This document shows, piece after piece, positions 43,710 through 52,901 of a stretch of DNA of 64,000 nt. Below the pieces are notes generated by a model that worked only from the letters and a program-made list of their open reading frames with translations, made no database searches and was not told where the DNA came from. This DNA is from Flavobacteriaceae bacterium UBA7302 (GTDB taxonomy: Bacteria; Bacteroidota; Bacteroidia; Flavobacteriales; Flavobacteriaceae), in assembly GCA_002471825.1 (NCBI GenBank), contig DKQS01000009.1:1-64000 (forward strand), written 5' to 3'. The first letter of the stretch is position 1. Every line of letters begins with the position of its first letter. Position numbers and translations under genes: made by a program.

Positions 43710-46233
43710 TATTACTCCATTGCTTGGAATCTTTAGAAAGCTTCTCATAAGTTCTTCGAATCTCAATATTCTCTTTTTGCACCAACTCTGGATCTGCTTT
43801 TAGCAAATCAATAACCACTCTTCTAGCCTTACTTAAAATTTGATTGTCGGTAGACAGATTGGCAATTTTAAAATTTAACATTCCGCTTTGCTGCGTACCC
43901 ATGATGTTTCCTGGTCCCCGAAGCTTTAAATCCACCTCAGCAATTTTAAATCCGTCATTTGTTGCCTCCATGGTTTTCAAACGCTCTTTACCCTCTTTGC
44001 TAATCTTATGATCTGCCAAAAGGATGCAAAAACTCTGTTCTGCTCCGCGTCCTACACGCCCTCTTAATTGATGAAGCTGAGAGAGTCCAAATCGTTGGGC
44101 ACTTTCGATAACCATGACACTGGCATTGGGAACATTCACACCTACCTCAATCACGGTGGTTGCCACCATAATCTGTGTTTCACGCTTGGCAAAACGCTGC
44201 ATTTCAAAGTCCTTATCCTCTGGTTTCATTTTTCCATGAACCACACTGACCTGGTATTTGGGTCGAGGAAACTCTCGTAAAATACTCTCGTAACCATCCA
44301 TTAAATCTTTGTAATCTAATGTCTCAGATTCTTCGATCAAAGGATACACAACATAGACTTGACGACCCTTTGCGATTTCCTCCTTCAAAAATTTATAAAC
44401 TCCGAGGCGATGGTTGTCTGACCTTAAAACAGTCTTCACTTCTTTTCTGCCAGGTGGTAATTCATCTATCACTGAAATGTCAATGTCTCCATACAAAGTC
44501 ATGGCCAATGTTCTAGGAATTGGAGTTGCGGTCATCACGAGAATGTGTGGTGGGATTGCCCCTCCAACCTCCCCAATAGGGAGGCTTTTGAGTTTTTCAG
44601 AAATATCAGAGAGTACAGACTCAATATCCCCAATTACGACTTCATTGGAAAATCGAATTACCTGATACCCCAACTGATTTAAATAGTGAGTTCTTTCCTT
44701 ATCTAGTTCCTTTTGATCAGGGGTATTATGGTATCCACCATCAACTTCAACGACCAGTTTCCTATCAAGATTCACAAAATCAACAATAAATTCATCAATA
44801 ATGTGCTGTCTTCTGAATTTGGCCTGAAGTTTTTTGCCCTTTAGCTGATCCCAAAGTATTTGTTCTGCTTGAGTAGTTTGTCTTTTTCGCTCAATTTGGA
44901 GCTCTTTCATCAACTTATATGATGAAGGTCTGGCAGTCATATAACCATATCGACTTGTCCGTGCTTCCTCCCTTTGGGAGGACTGAGGTGGGTCTTTAGC
45001 CCATAACTTCGCTCGTTGTTTTACGCCAAAACGATGTTGTTCATCAATAATGGCCAATCCCAAATTCTGAAACTGAACTACATCCTCTAGAAGTGCATGG
45101 GTACCGATTAAAATCTTCAAAGAGCCATTCAAGAGCGATTCATGGATGATCTTTCTCTTTTTAGTTTTGGTAGAACCCGTCAACAATTCAACCTGAATCC
45201 CCATGGGAGCTAACAAACTCGATATAGAACTGTAATGTTGATTGGCTAGAATTTCTGTGGGTGCCATCAATGCAGCTTGATAGCCATTATCAATGGCCAA
45301 CAACATGGTTAACAATGCCACAATCGTCTTACCTGAACCAACATCGCCCTGAAGGAGTCGATTCATATGAGCACCATTGGCCACATCTTTGCGAATTTCT
45401 TTAATCACTCTTTTTTGAGCATTGGTCAAATCAAACGGAAGTTGATTTCTGTAAAAATCATTGAATTTTGCTCCCACTTCTCCAAAAACCAATCCTTTTA
45501 AGCGCTGTTTATTGATCATATTCTTCTTGATCAACTGGAGTTGCAAAAAGAATAGTTCCTCAAATTTTAATCGATCTTGGGCCCTAGACAGCAGATCTTG
45601 ACTCTTCGGAAAATGTATTTGAAGTAAGGCTTCCTTCTTTGATAAAAATTGAAAACGCTGTAAAATATCCGGACTTAAAGTTTCACGAATGGAAACCCCT
45701 TGCAACTCTTGAAACAGAAACTCAACATAACCTCGAAATACTTTGTTACTAATTCCAGAGTTGGATAGCTTCTCGGTCGAATGATATACGGGTTGCATTT
45801 TGCTTTGAAACTTCTTCTTGTAGTCAGTAACCAATTCCATCTCTGGATGCGGCATGCTAAACTGACCATTAAAATGATTGAGTTTTCCAAAAATGACATA
45901 AGGCTGATTCAATTTCAAGTACTTTTGAATCCATTTTTGCCCTCGGAACCATACCAATTCCATTGTCCCAGTTTCATCCTGAAAAGTGGCAACCAGTCGA
46001 CTTCCGCGTTTTTGAGTCACCGATTTCACTTGTACCACTTTACCGACAATCTGAACCTCTGCACTGGTAGGTAATAGTTGATTGATCTTGTAAAACTTGG
46101 TTTTATCAATATATCGGAAAGGAAAACGAAACAACAAATCATTACAAGTACGAATACCCAGTTCTTCAAAAAGCAAAGCCGCTTTTTGAACACTAATGCC
46201 TTTAATGTATGTTACTGGATTTTGAAGATTCAA
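43702..46233 (-). CDS. recG: ATP-dependent DNA helicase RecG with in-frame DUF559 endonuclease insertion (843 aa)
   Basis: RecG remodels stalled forks and branched DNA. The wedge/OB domain is about residues 1-230 (LLFRFPFRYIDKT). The SF2 core has Walker A GDVGSGKT (296-303), motif II DEQH (397-400), motif III TATPIPRT (568-575), DVSVIDELPPGRK-like DISVIDELPPGRK, VVYPLIEES, VVHGKMKP, TTVIEVGVNVPNA, QRFGLSQLHQLRGRVGRG. Residues 415-560 are not RecG: they form a complete DUF559 domain. Removing them yields AKDPPHILVMTATP, the expected RecG sequence. The total is about 140 aa longer than usual RecG. The frame is open throughout, so the protein may still function. It ends 8 bp inside the convergent methyltransferase gene. 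Confidence 0.93.
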   Translation of the reverse strand: MNLQNPVTYIKGISVQKAALLFEELGIRTCNDLLFRFPFRYIDKTKFYKINQLLPTSAEVQIVGKVVQVKSVTQKRGSRLVATFQDETGTMELVWFRGQKWIQKYLKLNQPYVIFGKLNHFNGQFSMPHPEMELVTDYKKKFQSKMQPVYHSTEKLSNSGISNKVFRGYVEFLFQELQGVSIRETLSPDILQRFQFLSKKEALLQIHFPKSQDLLSRAQDRLKFEELFFLQLQLIKKNMINKQRLKGLVFGEVGAKFNDFYRNQLPFDLTNAQKRVIKEIRKDVANGAHMNRLLQGDVGSGKTIVALLTMLLAIDNGYQAALMAPTEILANQHYSSISSLLAPMGIQVELLTGSTKTKKRKIIHESLLNGSLKILIGTHALLEDVVQFQNLGLAIIDEQHRFGVKQRAKLWAKDPPQSSQREEARTSRYGYMTARPSSYKLMKELQIERKRQTTQAEQILWDQLKGKKLQAKFRRQHIIDEFIVDFVNLDRKLVVEVDGGYHNTPDQKELDKERTHYLNQLGYQVIRFSNEVVIGDIESVLSDISEKLKSLPIGEVGGAIPPHILVMTATPIPRTLAMTLYGDIDISVIDELPPGRKEVKTVLRSDNHRLGVYKFLKEEIAKGRQVYVVYPLIEESETLDYKDLMDGYESILREFPRPKYQVSVVHGKMKPEDKDFEMQRFAKRETQIMVATTVIEVGVNVPNASVMVIESAQRFGLSQLHQLRGRVGRGAEQSFCILLADHKISKEGKERLKTMEATNDGFKIAEVDLKLRGPGNIMGTQQSGMLNFKIANLSTDNQILSKARRVVIDLLKADPELVQKENIEIRRTYEKLSKDSKQWSNIS
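44568..44584. repeat. Palindrome at the distal end of the recG insertion
   Basis: CCTCCC (44568-44573), 5-base loop, GGGAGG (44579-44584). It encodes the end of the insert (SLPIGEVGGA). Confidence 0.75.
44966..44982. repeat. Palindrome at the proximal end of the recG insertion
   Basis: TCCTCCC (44966-44972), TTT loop, GGGAGGA (44976-44982), a perfect 7-bp stem. It shares the CCTCCC/GGGAGG core with the palindrome at the other end. Confidence 0.8.
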
Positions 46234-46331
46234 AGTTGTATGTAATGTATCACGAAAATAGAAAATTAAGGATTATCCAGTAAATTTTTAAAACAAATCG
46301 CGGGTTCAATCCGCCAAGTAATATTAAGGTG

Positions 46332-46339
46332 TATATTTG
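46332..46339 (+). promoter_or_regulatory. Putative -7 box of the rRNA methyltransferase gene
   Basis: TATATTTG matches TAnnTTTG exactly. It places the transcription start near 46346, which argues for the ATG at 46357 over the TTG at 46348. No TTG at ideal -33 spacing was found. Confidence 0.5.
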
Positions 46340-46356
46340 CACACTATTTGTTTTTT

Positions 46357-47568
46357 ATGAGACTGCACAGAAACCTTGTATTCCCTGTTATTGATAGCAT
46401 CTATGCTATTTTCAATGAGGATGTTTATGCCGACAAAGCTGTTGAAAAAGCTTTAAAAAGAGACAAACGATGGGGTGCACGTGACCGAAGGTTTGTGGCA
46501 GAAACCATTTATGAAATGGTACGATGGATGCGTTTGTATGCAGAAATTGCTCAAGTAAAGCCACCTTTTTCAAGAGAAAAAATTTGGAGAATTTTTGCGG
46601 TATGGTGTGTTTTAAAGGGAATTAAACTCCCTGACTGGAACCAGTTAAAAGATGTGCCTAGCAGACGAATCAAAGGTCGTTTTGATGAACTCAAAAAGCA
46701 GCGAAAATTCGGAGAGTCCATTCCCGATTGGATAGACGAACTTGGTGTAGCAGAACTTGGGGAAACCATTTGGACAAAAGAAATCAAGGCTCAAAATGAG
46801 CAAGCCAATGTCATCTTACGAGTAAATACGCTTTTAACGACACCAGAGCGATTAAAACAAATTTTAAGGAAAGACGACATTGAAACGATTCAAGTTAAGG
46901 GTTATCCATATGCACTACAACTGGTAGAAAGAGCCAATGTGTTTCGAACGGAAGCTTTTAAAAATGGTTTGTTTGAGGTACAAGATGGTTCTTCTCAATT
47001 GGTAGCACCTTTCCTAGATGTAAAACCAGGAATGAAAGTTGTAGATGCATGTGCAGGTGCCGGAGGAAAATCGCTTCATTTGGCAAGCTTGATGGAGAAC
47101 AAGGGGCAAATCATTGCGATGGACATTTATGAAAGTAAACTTAAAAAGTTGAAAGTCCGCGCTAAAAGAAATAAGGTTCACAACATTGAGACCCGTGTAA
47201 TTGAATCCACAAAGGCCTATAAAAAACTCATTGGAAAAGCTGATCGTGTTTTAATTGATGCTCCTTGTTCGGGATTAGGGGTCCTCAAAAGAAATCCAGA
47301 TGCCAAATGGAAACTTGAGCCCGATTTTATTGAGAACATCAAAACGGTACAACAAGAGGTACTTCAAAATTACTCGAAGTTGGTAAAGACAGGTGGAAAA
47401 TTAGTCTATGCTACTTGTTCAGTGCTTCCTTCTGAAAACCGACAACAGGTCGATTTCTTCTTAGCTTCTGAAGCTGGTAAAGAATTCAATTTCGTAGCCG
47501 ATAAATCTATTTTTGCTCACAAATCAGGTTTCGACGGATTTTATATGGCATTGTTAGAGCGAAAGTAA
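46357..47568 (+). CDS. RsmB/NOP-family RNA (cytosine-5) methyltransferase (403 aa)
   Basis: SAM-dependent m5C methyltransferase, probably acting on 16S rRNA. It has an N-terminal NusB-like helical region (about 1-140), a linker, and a Rossmann catalytic domain. Motif I is DACAGAGGKSLHLA, and both catalytic cysteines are present: DAPCSGLGVL (Cys304) and YATCSVLPSEN (Cys354). I use the ATG at 46357 (MRLHRNLVFPV) because the upstream TTG at 46348 lies at the predicted transcription start. Whether it is RsmB (C967) or another paralogue cannot be told. Confidence 0.9.
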   Translation: MRLHRNLVFPVIDSIYAIFNEDVYADKAVEKALKRDKRWGARDRRFVAETIYEMVRWMRLYAEIAQVKPPFSREKIWRIFAVWCVLKGIKLPDWNQLKDVPSRRIKGRFDELKKQRKFGESIPDWIDELGVAELGETIWTKEIKAQNEQANVILRVNTLLTTPERLKQILRKDDIETIQVKGYPYALQLVERANVFRTEAFKNGLFEVQDGSSQLVAPFLDVKPGMKVVDACAGAGGKSLHLASLMENKGQIIAMDIYESKLKKLKVRAKRNKVHNIETRVIESTKAYKKLIGKADRVLIDAPCSGLGVLKRNPDAKWKLEPDFIENIKTVQQEVLQNYSKLVKTGGKLVYATCSVLPSENRQQVDFFLASEAGKEFNFVADKSIFAHKSGFDGFYMALLERK

Positions 47569-47604
47569 AATCTAAAAGTTTGTCGCCTTATAGAGCTTAG
47601 TCAA

Positions 47605-49005
47605 TTACTGCTTGATAAATTTGATATTGAACGTTCTCTTTGAATCTCGATCTACAATTTTCAGCAGATAAACACCCGAATTCAATTTAGATACATCTAA
47701 TTTTTGAGTACCCAAAACCGATTGGACCAAAACCAATTGCCCCAATTGATTGCTAATAGCTACTTCATAGTTTCCTTGTTCGACGGATAGATTCATGAAG
47801 TCTTTCGCCGGATTCGGATATAACAGAACATTTTTCCCAAAAAGATGCTCTTGTGTCGACAAAGTACTACCCACTAAATTGATATTTCCATTGCTATCAA
47901 AAGGATCAGACCATTTTTCATTAGTATAAACATCAGTTCCCGTAAGGGTTTTCAAGAAGGCCTCAAGAGCCGTTTTCTCATCATTGGTCAGATTCAAATT
48001 CTGATTGCCTTGTCCTGGCGGATTCAACCGCTGATCTAAATTGGTGTTTGCCGCATTATTCGGGATAGCATTGTAATGATCAATCACTGCCAATAATGTG
48101 GTTAAGCTCCCATCATGCATTAAAGGTCCATTCAAATCGCCATTAGGATTCACCAAATCTCGTAAGGATGGCGAACGCGTATTGGTCAAATCCACACCCG
48201 TACCATTGGCCACACCAATGATTCCGTTATTTAAGGAATTTGGATCAATATCAAACTCTGGTGGTCGGTGGCAACCTGCGCAGCCTGCTCCTCCCCGATT
48301 AGGTGGATCTAAAAACAATCGCTTCCCGAGGTTTTCATCAGCCGTGAAATTGCCGAAGTTTGGTCCTACATTTCCATTGGCAGCCTGCAAACCAACATCG
48401 AACTTTGAATCGAAAGATTGGATGCTTCTAACAAATTGAGCCAAAGCCAATTGCATTCTAGCCTCCGTTATGGTCTGATCTCCAAAGGCAAATTCAAATA
48501 AATTCTGATAATAAGTTATGGCGGATAACTTGGTGATTAAAGCACTAAAATCTGGATCTCCATTGGTACCACTGAATCCCATTTCGACATGATCTTGGAT
48601 GGGCTGGGTTACCTGATCTTCTAGCGAAGTGGCTCTTTCGTCCCAGAAAAACTTAACCTCATCGGCGAATCTTGAATTTACCAATCGCATGGAATGACGA
48701 CCAGTATTCCCACCATTCAATCCAAGACTCGTAGTTAACGGATCACTAAAAGCAAAAGCTTGCTGGTGGCAACTTGCACAAGCAATGGTGTTGTTATTCG
48801 ACAAATTTTTATCGTAAAATAAGACACGTCCTAAAGTGGCAATCTTATCATCAATGGCATTATTTCCTGGGGTATTGTCTTTTGTAATATAGTTTGGAAC
48901 CGTTTGATTGGCATAATTAAAGAGGTTGTCTAAATCGATGGTTCCTTTCAAAAAAAAGAAGGAGAAAACCACGATTGCCGTGATTTTGGGTATGTTATTT
49001 TTCAT
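47605..49005 (-). CDS. Di-haem cytochrome c peroxidase/MauG-family protein with T9SS tail (466 aa)
   Basis: Exported redox protein. A signal/anchor-like N-terminus (about 5-20) precedes two c-type haem motifs, CASCH (76-80) and CAGCH (242-246), in the CcpA/MauG two-domain fold (LGRVLFYDKNLSNNNTIACASCH, WDERATSLEDQ, QPIQDHVEMG). The last part (about 385-466) is a T9SS sorting domain (LLYPNPAKDFMNLSV, SGVYLLKIV), so it should reach the outer surface rather than remain periplasmic. Either peroxide reduction or MauG-like oxidation of a protein or polymer is possible. Confidence 0.88.
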   Translation of the reverse strand: MKNNIPKITAIVVFSFFFLKGTIDLDNLFNYANQTVPNYITKDNTPGNNAIDDKIATLGRVLFYDKNLSNNNTIACASCHQQAFAFSDPLTTSLGLNGGNTGRHSMRLVNSRFADEVKFFWDERATSLEDQVTQPIQDHVEMGFSGTNGDPDFSALITKLSAITYYQNLFEFAFGDQTITEARMQLALAQFVRSIQSFDSKFDVGLQAANGNVGPNFGNFTADENLGKRLFLDPPNRGGAGCAGCHRPPEFDIDPNSLNNGIIGVANGTGVDLTNTRSPSLRDLVNPNGDLNGPLMHDGSLTTLLAVIDHYNAIPNNAANTNLDQRLNPPGQGNQNLNLTNDEKTALEAFLKTLTGTDVYTNEKWSDPFDSNGNINLVGSTLSTQEHLFGKNVLLYPNPAKDFMNLSVEQGNYEVAISNQLGQLVLVQSVLGTQKLDVSKLNSGVYLLKIVDRDSKRTFNIKFIKQ

Positions 49006-49130
49006 GTTGTTGATTGATGACCGAAAATCGAATCTATGAAAAATTCTTTTGATTCAGGGATATGTTAATAATTACTTGATAATTAACATAAAAATGGAGG
49101 TTCCTAATAGCAATTTAAAGAGCAAAATAG

Positions 49131-49138
49131 TAATTTTG
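49131..49138 (+). promoter_or_regulatory. Putative -7 box of purL
   Basis: TAATTTTG matches TAnnTTTG exactly, 27 bp before the purL ATG. No TTG at ideal -33 spacing is visible. Confidence 0.4.
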
Positions 49139-49165
49139 AAAACTCAAATCCAAATTTAAAAATCG

Positions 49166-52100
49166 ATGATTCACTTCTTTGGAAATTCGAATTCAAAAGT
49201 ATTCGCATTACAATCATCAATAGACTTATCAGAAGAAACAATTTCTAAATTAACTTGGTTGTTTGGTAATGCACCAAAAATAAACACGGCGTCTCTTGAC
49301 GCCTTTTTTGTTGGTCCACGTGCGGCCATGATTACGCCTTGGAGTACCAATGCCGTTGAAATCACTCAAAACATGGGCATTGATGGGATCATTCGTATTG
49401 AGGAGTTTAAGGCAGTTGATGCTGATTTCTCGGATTTCGACCCTATGATTCTTCAAAAATTTGAAGGATTGCATCAGGATACTTTTACCATTGACATTGA
49501 ACCAGATCCGATTTTTGAAATTGAGGATATCGCAGCCTACAATCAACAAGAAGGATTGGCACTAAGTGAAGAAGAGGTTGCCTATTTAAACCAACTTTCT
49601 GAACGTATTGGTCGCAAGCTCACTGACTCTGAGGTCTTCGGATTCTCTCAGGTAAATTCAGAACATTGTCGCCATAAAATATTCAACGGAACCTTTGTTA
49701 TCGATGGAGAAGAAAAACCAACTTCCTTATTCAAATTAATCAAGGAAACCTCCAAACAACATCCAAATGATATTGTTTCTGCCTACAAAGACAATGTGGC
49801 CTTTATCAAAGGTCCGAAAGTGGAACAATTTGCACCAAAACGTGCTGATGTGCCAGATTTTTACGAAACAAAAGACTTTGATTCTGTTATTTCTTTAAAG
49901 GCCGAAACACACAATTTCCCAACTACGGTAGAACCTTTCAATGGAGCTGCGACTGGATCAGGAGGTGAAATTCGAGATCGATTGGCGGGTGGAAAAGGAT
50001 CGATTCCATTGGCGGGAACAGCCGTCTACATGACTTCCTACTCTAGGTTGGATGAAAATCGCCCATGGGAAAATATGGAAGAAAGAAAGTGGTTGTATCA
50101 AACTCCAATGGACATCTTGATCAAGGCCTCCAATGGTGCTTCTGACTTCGGAAATAAATTTGGTCAACCTTTAATTTCAGGGTCTGTATTGACCTTTGAA
50201 CATGAAGAAGATGCCAGAAAGCTAGGCTTTGATAAAGTGATTATGTTGGCGGGCGGTATCGGTTACGGTAAAGAATCCCAAGCCCAAAAAGACACACCAA
50301 AAACGGGTGATAAGGTAGTCATCCTTGGTGGTGATAATTATAGAATTGGTATGGGAGGTGCTGCTGTATCTTCTGCCGATACTGGTGAGTTTGCCTCTGG
50401 AATCGAATTGAATGCCGTTCAAAGATCAAATCCAGAGATGCAGAAAAGAGCTGCCAATGCCGTAAGAGGGATGGTAGAGAATGAAGAAAATTTTATTGTT
50501 TCAATTCACGATCACGGAGCCGGCGGTCATTTGAATTGTCTTTCTGAATTGGTGGAAGAAACTGGTGGTAAAATTGATATTGATCAATTACCCATTGGCG
50601 ACCCTACCCTTTCCAACAAAGAAATTATAGGAAATGAATCTCAAGAACGAATGGGATTGGTCATCTCCGAAGAGCATATTGATACGCTACAGAAAATCGC
50701 AGATCGAGAGCGATCTCCAATGTATAAGGTAGGGGATGTTACTGGAGATCATCGATTTACCTTTGAGTCTTCTTCAAAAGGCGATAAACCTATGGATTTG
50801 GAACTTGGTGATATGTTCGGATCCTCGCCCAAAACCATTATGAACGACATTACGGTCAACAGGAATTATGATCCCGTTGCCTTTGATTGGCAGAAATTTG
50901 AAGAATACCTTTCCCAAGTACTTCAATTGGAAGCTGTGGCTTGCAAAGACTGGTTGACAAACAAGGTAGACCGATGCGTCGGTGGAAAAGTCGCCAAGCA
51001 ACAATGTGTTGGCCAATTGCAAATTCCTTTGAATAATTTAGGAGCCATGGCCTTGGATTTTAAAGGCAAGGAAGGAATTGCCACCTCCATTGGACATTCA
51101 CCGATTTCTGGATTGATTGATCCTGTGGCAGGAAGCAAAAATTCCATTACCGAGGCTTTGACCAATATCGTTTGGGCACCTTTGAAAGACGGATTGAAAT
51201 CAATTTCATTATCCGCAAATTGGATGTGGCCTTGTAAAAATGAAGGAGAAGATGCTCGTTTGTATGAGGCTGTCAAAGCGGTTTCAGAATTTTCCATTGA
51301 TTTGGGCATCAACGTTCCGACTGGTAAGGATTCTTTATCCATGAAGCAGAAGTATCCGAATGAGGATGTTATTTCTCCTGGTACCGTTATTATTTCAGCC
51401 GCTGCGAATTGCAACGACATCAATCAGATTGTTGAGCCTGTATTCCAAAAAGACGGAGGAAGCATATACTACATAAACATTTCCCAAGATGAGTTTAAAC
51501 TTGGCGGAAGTTCTTTTGCTCAGATCGTCAATAAAATTGGAAATGAAGCTCCTACGGTAAAAAGTGCAGCATATGTTAAAAACGTTTTCAACACCTTACA
51601 AGATCTCATCAAAGCCGAGCAAATAGTGGCAGGCCATGATGTGGCTTCTGGGGGATTAATTACCACCTTATTGGAATTGTGCTTTGCAAACGTTAACACA
51701 GGTGCAACCATAGACCTTACGAATCTCAAGGAAGAAGATTGCATAAAAATGATGTTTGCCGAAAATGCCGCGGTGGTGATTCAATCAAAAGATGACTCCA
51801 TTGAGGCTACTTTCAAAGCAAACGGAATTGAAGCAATTAAAATTGGTAAGGTAACCGATAGCGATGCCTTAAAAATTACCAATCATACCATGCAATATGA
51901 CTTGTCCGTATCAAAGTACAGAGATGTTTGGTATAAAACTTCTTATTTGCTTGACCAACAGCAAACTGCAGGTAATTTACCTCGAGAACGTTATGACAAT
52001 TATAAGAATCAACCTTTGAACTATGATTTTCCAGAGCACTTTACTGGAAAATTACCAGTAATTGATGGTTCTAAACCAAGACCGAAGGCCGCCATCATTC

Positions 52101-52828
52101 GTGAAAAAGGATCCAACTCTGAGCGCGAAATGGCCAATGCTATGTATTTAGCCGGATTTGATGTGAAGGATGTCCACATGACGGATTTAATCTCAGGAAG
52201 AGAAACACTGGAAGACATTCAGTTTATTGGAGCCGTAGGCGGATTTTCAAATTCGGATGTTTTAGGGTCTGCAAAAGGTTGGGCAGGAGCTTTTATGTAC
52301 AACGAAAAGGCAAGAAAAGCGCTTCGCAATTTCTTTGATAGAGAGAATACCTTAAGTGTTGGAATCTGTAATGGTTGTCAATTGTGGATGGAACTAGATT
52401 TGATTAATCCAGATCATGAAATTCATGGTCGTATGACCTATAACGACAGTAAAAAGCACGAGAGTGCATTTACCTCAGTGAAGATTCAAGAAAACAACTC
52501 TGTAATGCTTGCTAGCTTAGCAGGATCTACTTTAGGAGTTTGGATTTCTCATGGAGAAGGTAAATTCAGTCTCCCCTATTCTGAGGATAAGTATCATATC
52601 GTTGCGAAATACGGTTATGAGGGATATCCATCTAATCCAAATGGATCTGATTTCAACACGGCGATGATGTGTGATAGCACAGGTAGACATTTGGTAACGA
52701 TGCCGCATATTGAAAGATCAACTTTCCAATGGAACTGGGCGAATTATCCAAGCGGAAGAAAAGACGAAGTTTCTCCTTGGTTAGAGGCCTTTGTAAATGC
52801 CAGAAAGTGGGTTGAGAAGCATTCGTAG
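49166..52828 (+). CDS. purL: Phosphoribosylformylglycinamidine synthase, large single-chain form (1220 aa)
   Basis: Converts FGAR, glutamine and ATP to FGAM in purine synthesis. Domains: N-terminal PurS-like (about 1-140); linker; first AIRS-like half with SQVNSEHCRHKIFNG and KAETHNFPTTVEPFNGAATGSGGEIRD; second AIRS half (GHDVASGGLITTLLELCF); C-terminal class I glutamine amidotransferase (about 955-1220) with Cys in VGICNGCQLWMEL, plus a HGEGKF segment. This is the fused PurS-PurL-PurQ form used by proteobacteria and many Bacteroidota. Slightly shorter than E. coli PurL. Single gene. Confidence 0.96.
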   Translation: MIHFFGNSNSKVFALQSSIDLSEETISKLTWLFGNAPKINTASLDAFFVGPRAAMITPWSTNAVEITQNMGIDGIIRIEEFKAVDADFSDFDPMILQKFEGLHQDTFTIDIEPDPIFEIEDIAAYNQQEGLALSEEEVAYLNQLSERIGRKLTDSEVFGFSQVNSEHCRHKIFNGTFVIDGEEKPTSLFKLIKETSKQHPNDIVSAYKDNVAFIKGPKVEQFAPKRADVPDFYETKDFDSVISLKAETHNFPTTVEPFNGAATGSGGEIRDRLAGGKGSIPLAGTAVYMTSYSRLDENRPWENMEERKWLYQTPMDILIKASNGASDFGNKFGQPLISGSVLTFEHEEDARKLGFDKVIMLAGGIGYGKESQAQKDTPKTGDKVVILGGDNYRIGMGGAAVSSADTGEFASGIELNAVQRSNPEMQKRAANAVRGMVENEENFIVSIHDHGAGGHLNCLSELVEETGGKIDIDQLPIGDPTLSNKEIIGNESQERMGLVISEEHIDTLQKIADRERSPMYKVGDVTGDHRFTFESSSKGDKPMDLELGDMFGSSPKTIMNDITVNRNYDPVAFDWQKFEEYLSQVLQLEAVACKDWLTNKVDRCVGGKVAKQQCVGQLQIPLNNLGAMALDFKGKEGIATSIGHSPISGLIDPVAGSKNSITEALTNIVWAPLKDGLKSISLSANWMWPCKNEGEDARLYEAVKAVSEFSIDLGINVPTGKDSLSMKQKYPNEDVISPGTVIISAAANCNDINQIVEPVFQKDGGSIYYINISQDEFKLGGSSFAQIVNKIGNEAPTVKSAAYVKNVFNTLQDLIKAEQIVAGHDVASGGLITTLLELCFANVNTGATIDLTNLKEEDCIKMMFAENAAVVIQSKDDSIEATFKANGIEAIKIGKVTDSDALKITNHTMQYDLSVSKYRDVWYKTSYLLDQQQTAGNLPRERYDNYKNQPLNYDFPEHFTGKLPVIDGSKPRPKAAIIREKGSNSEREMANAMYLAGFDVKDVHMTDLISGRETLEDIQFIGAVGGFSNSDVLGSAKGWAGAFMYNEKARKALRNFFDRENTLSVGICNGCQLWMELDLINPDHEIHGRMTYNDSKKHESAFTSVKIQENNSVMLASLAGSTLGVWISHGEGKFSLPYSEDKYHIVAKYGYEGYPSNPNGSDFNTAMMCDSTGRHLVTMPHIERSTFQWNWANYPSGRKDEVSPWLEAFVNARKWVEKHS

Positions 52829-52901
52829 GTAATTCTTGATAAGAAAAGTGTCACAACTAGCGTTAGAGATTGTCTTTAGAGAAACTCATTAAATGATTAT
52901 C

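Larger units (their letters stand above)
44554..44991 (-). mobile_element. 438-bp DUF559 endonuclease unit inserted in recG
   Basis: Encodes residues 415-560 of RecG. After a lead-in (EEARTSRYGYMTARPSSYKL) comes a full DUF559/Vsr-like nuclease domain: QTTQAEQILWDQLKGKKLQ, AKFRRQHIIDEFIVDF, LVVEVDGGYH and YQVIRFSNEVV. Candidate catalytic residues are Asp485, Glu496, Asp498 and His502. CCACCT and CCACCA (both Pro-Pro) stand at the two junctions, like a 6-bp target duplication. Each end carries a CCTCCC/GGGAGG palindrome. It keeps the RecG frame and has no intein splice residues. It lacks transposase genes; mobility is inferred from structure. Confidence 0.8.

Noticed and set aside
44554..44991. 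The recG insertion as an intein
   Set aside because: An intein would start with Cys/Ser/Ala and end with His-Asn before a Cys/Ser/Thr. The insert starts Pro-Gln and ends Ala-Ile before Pro-Pro, with no splicing-domain motifs. It is an intervening nuclease domain, not an intein.
46300..46318. T-arm-like tRNA fragment (GCGGGTTCAATCCGCC)
   Set aside because: The stem and a TTCAAT loop look like a tRNA T arm, but no acceptor stem, D arm or anticodon arm can be folded around it. It is at most a remnant, more likely chance.
49006..49165. Purine riboswitch upstream of purL
   Set aside because: I looked for a purine aptamer core and expression-platform hairpin in the 160-bp gap and saw none; only a promoter-like box is visible.
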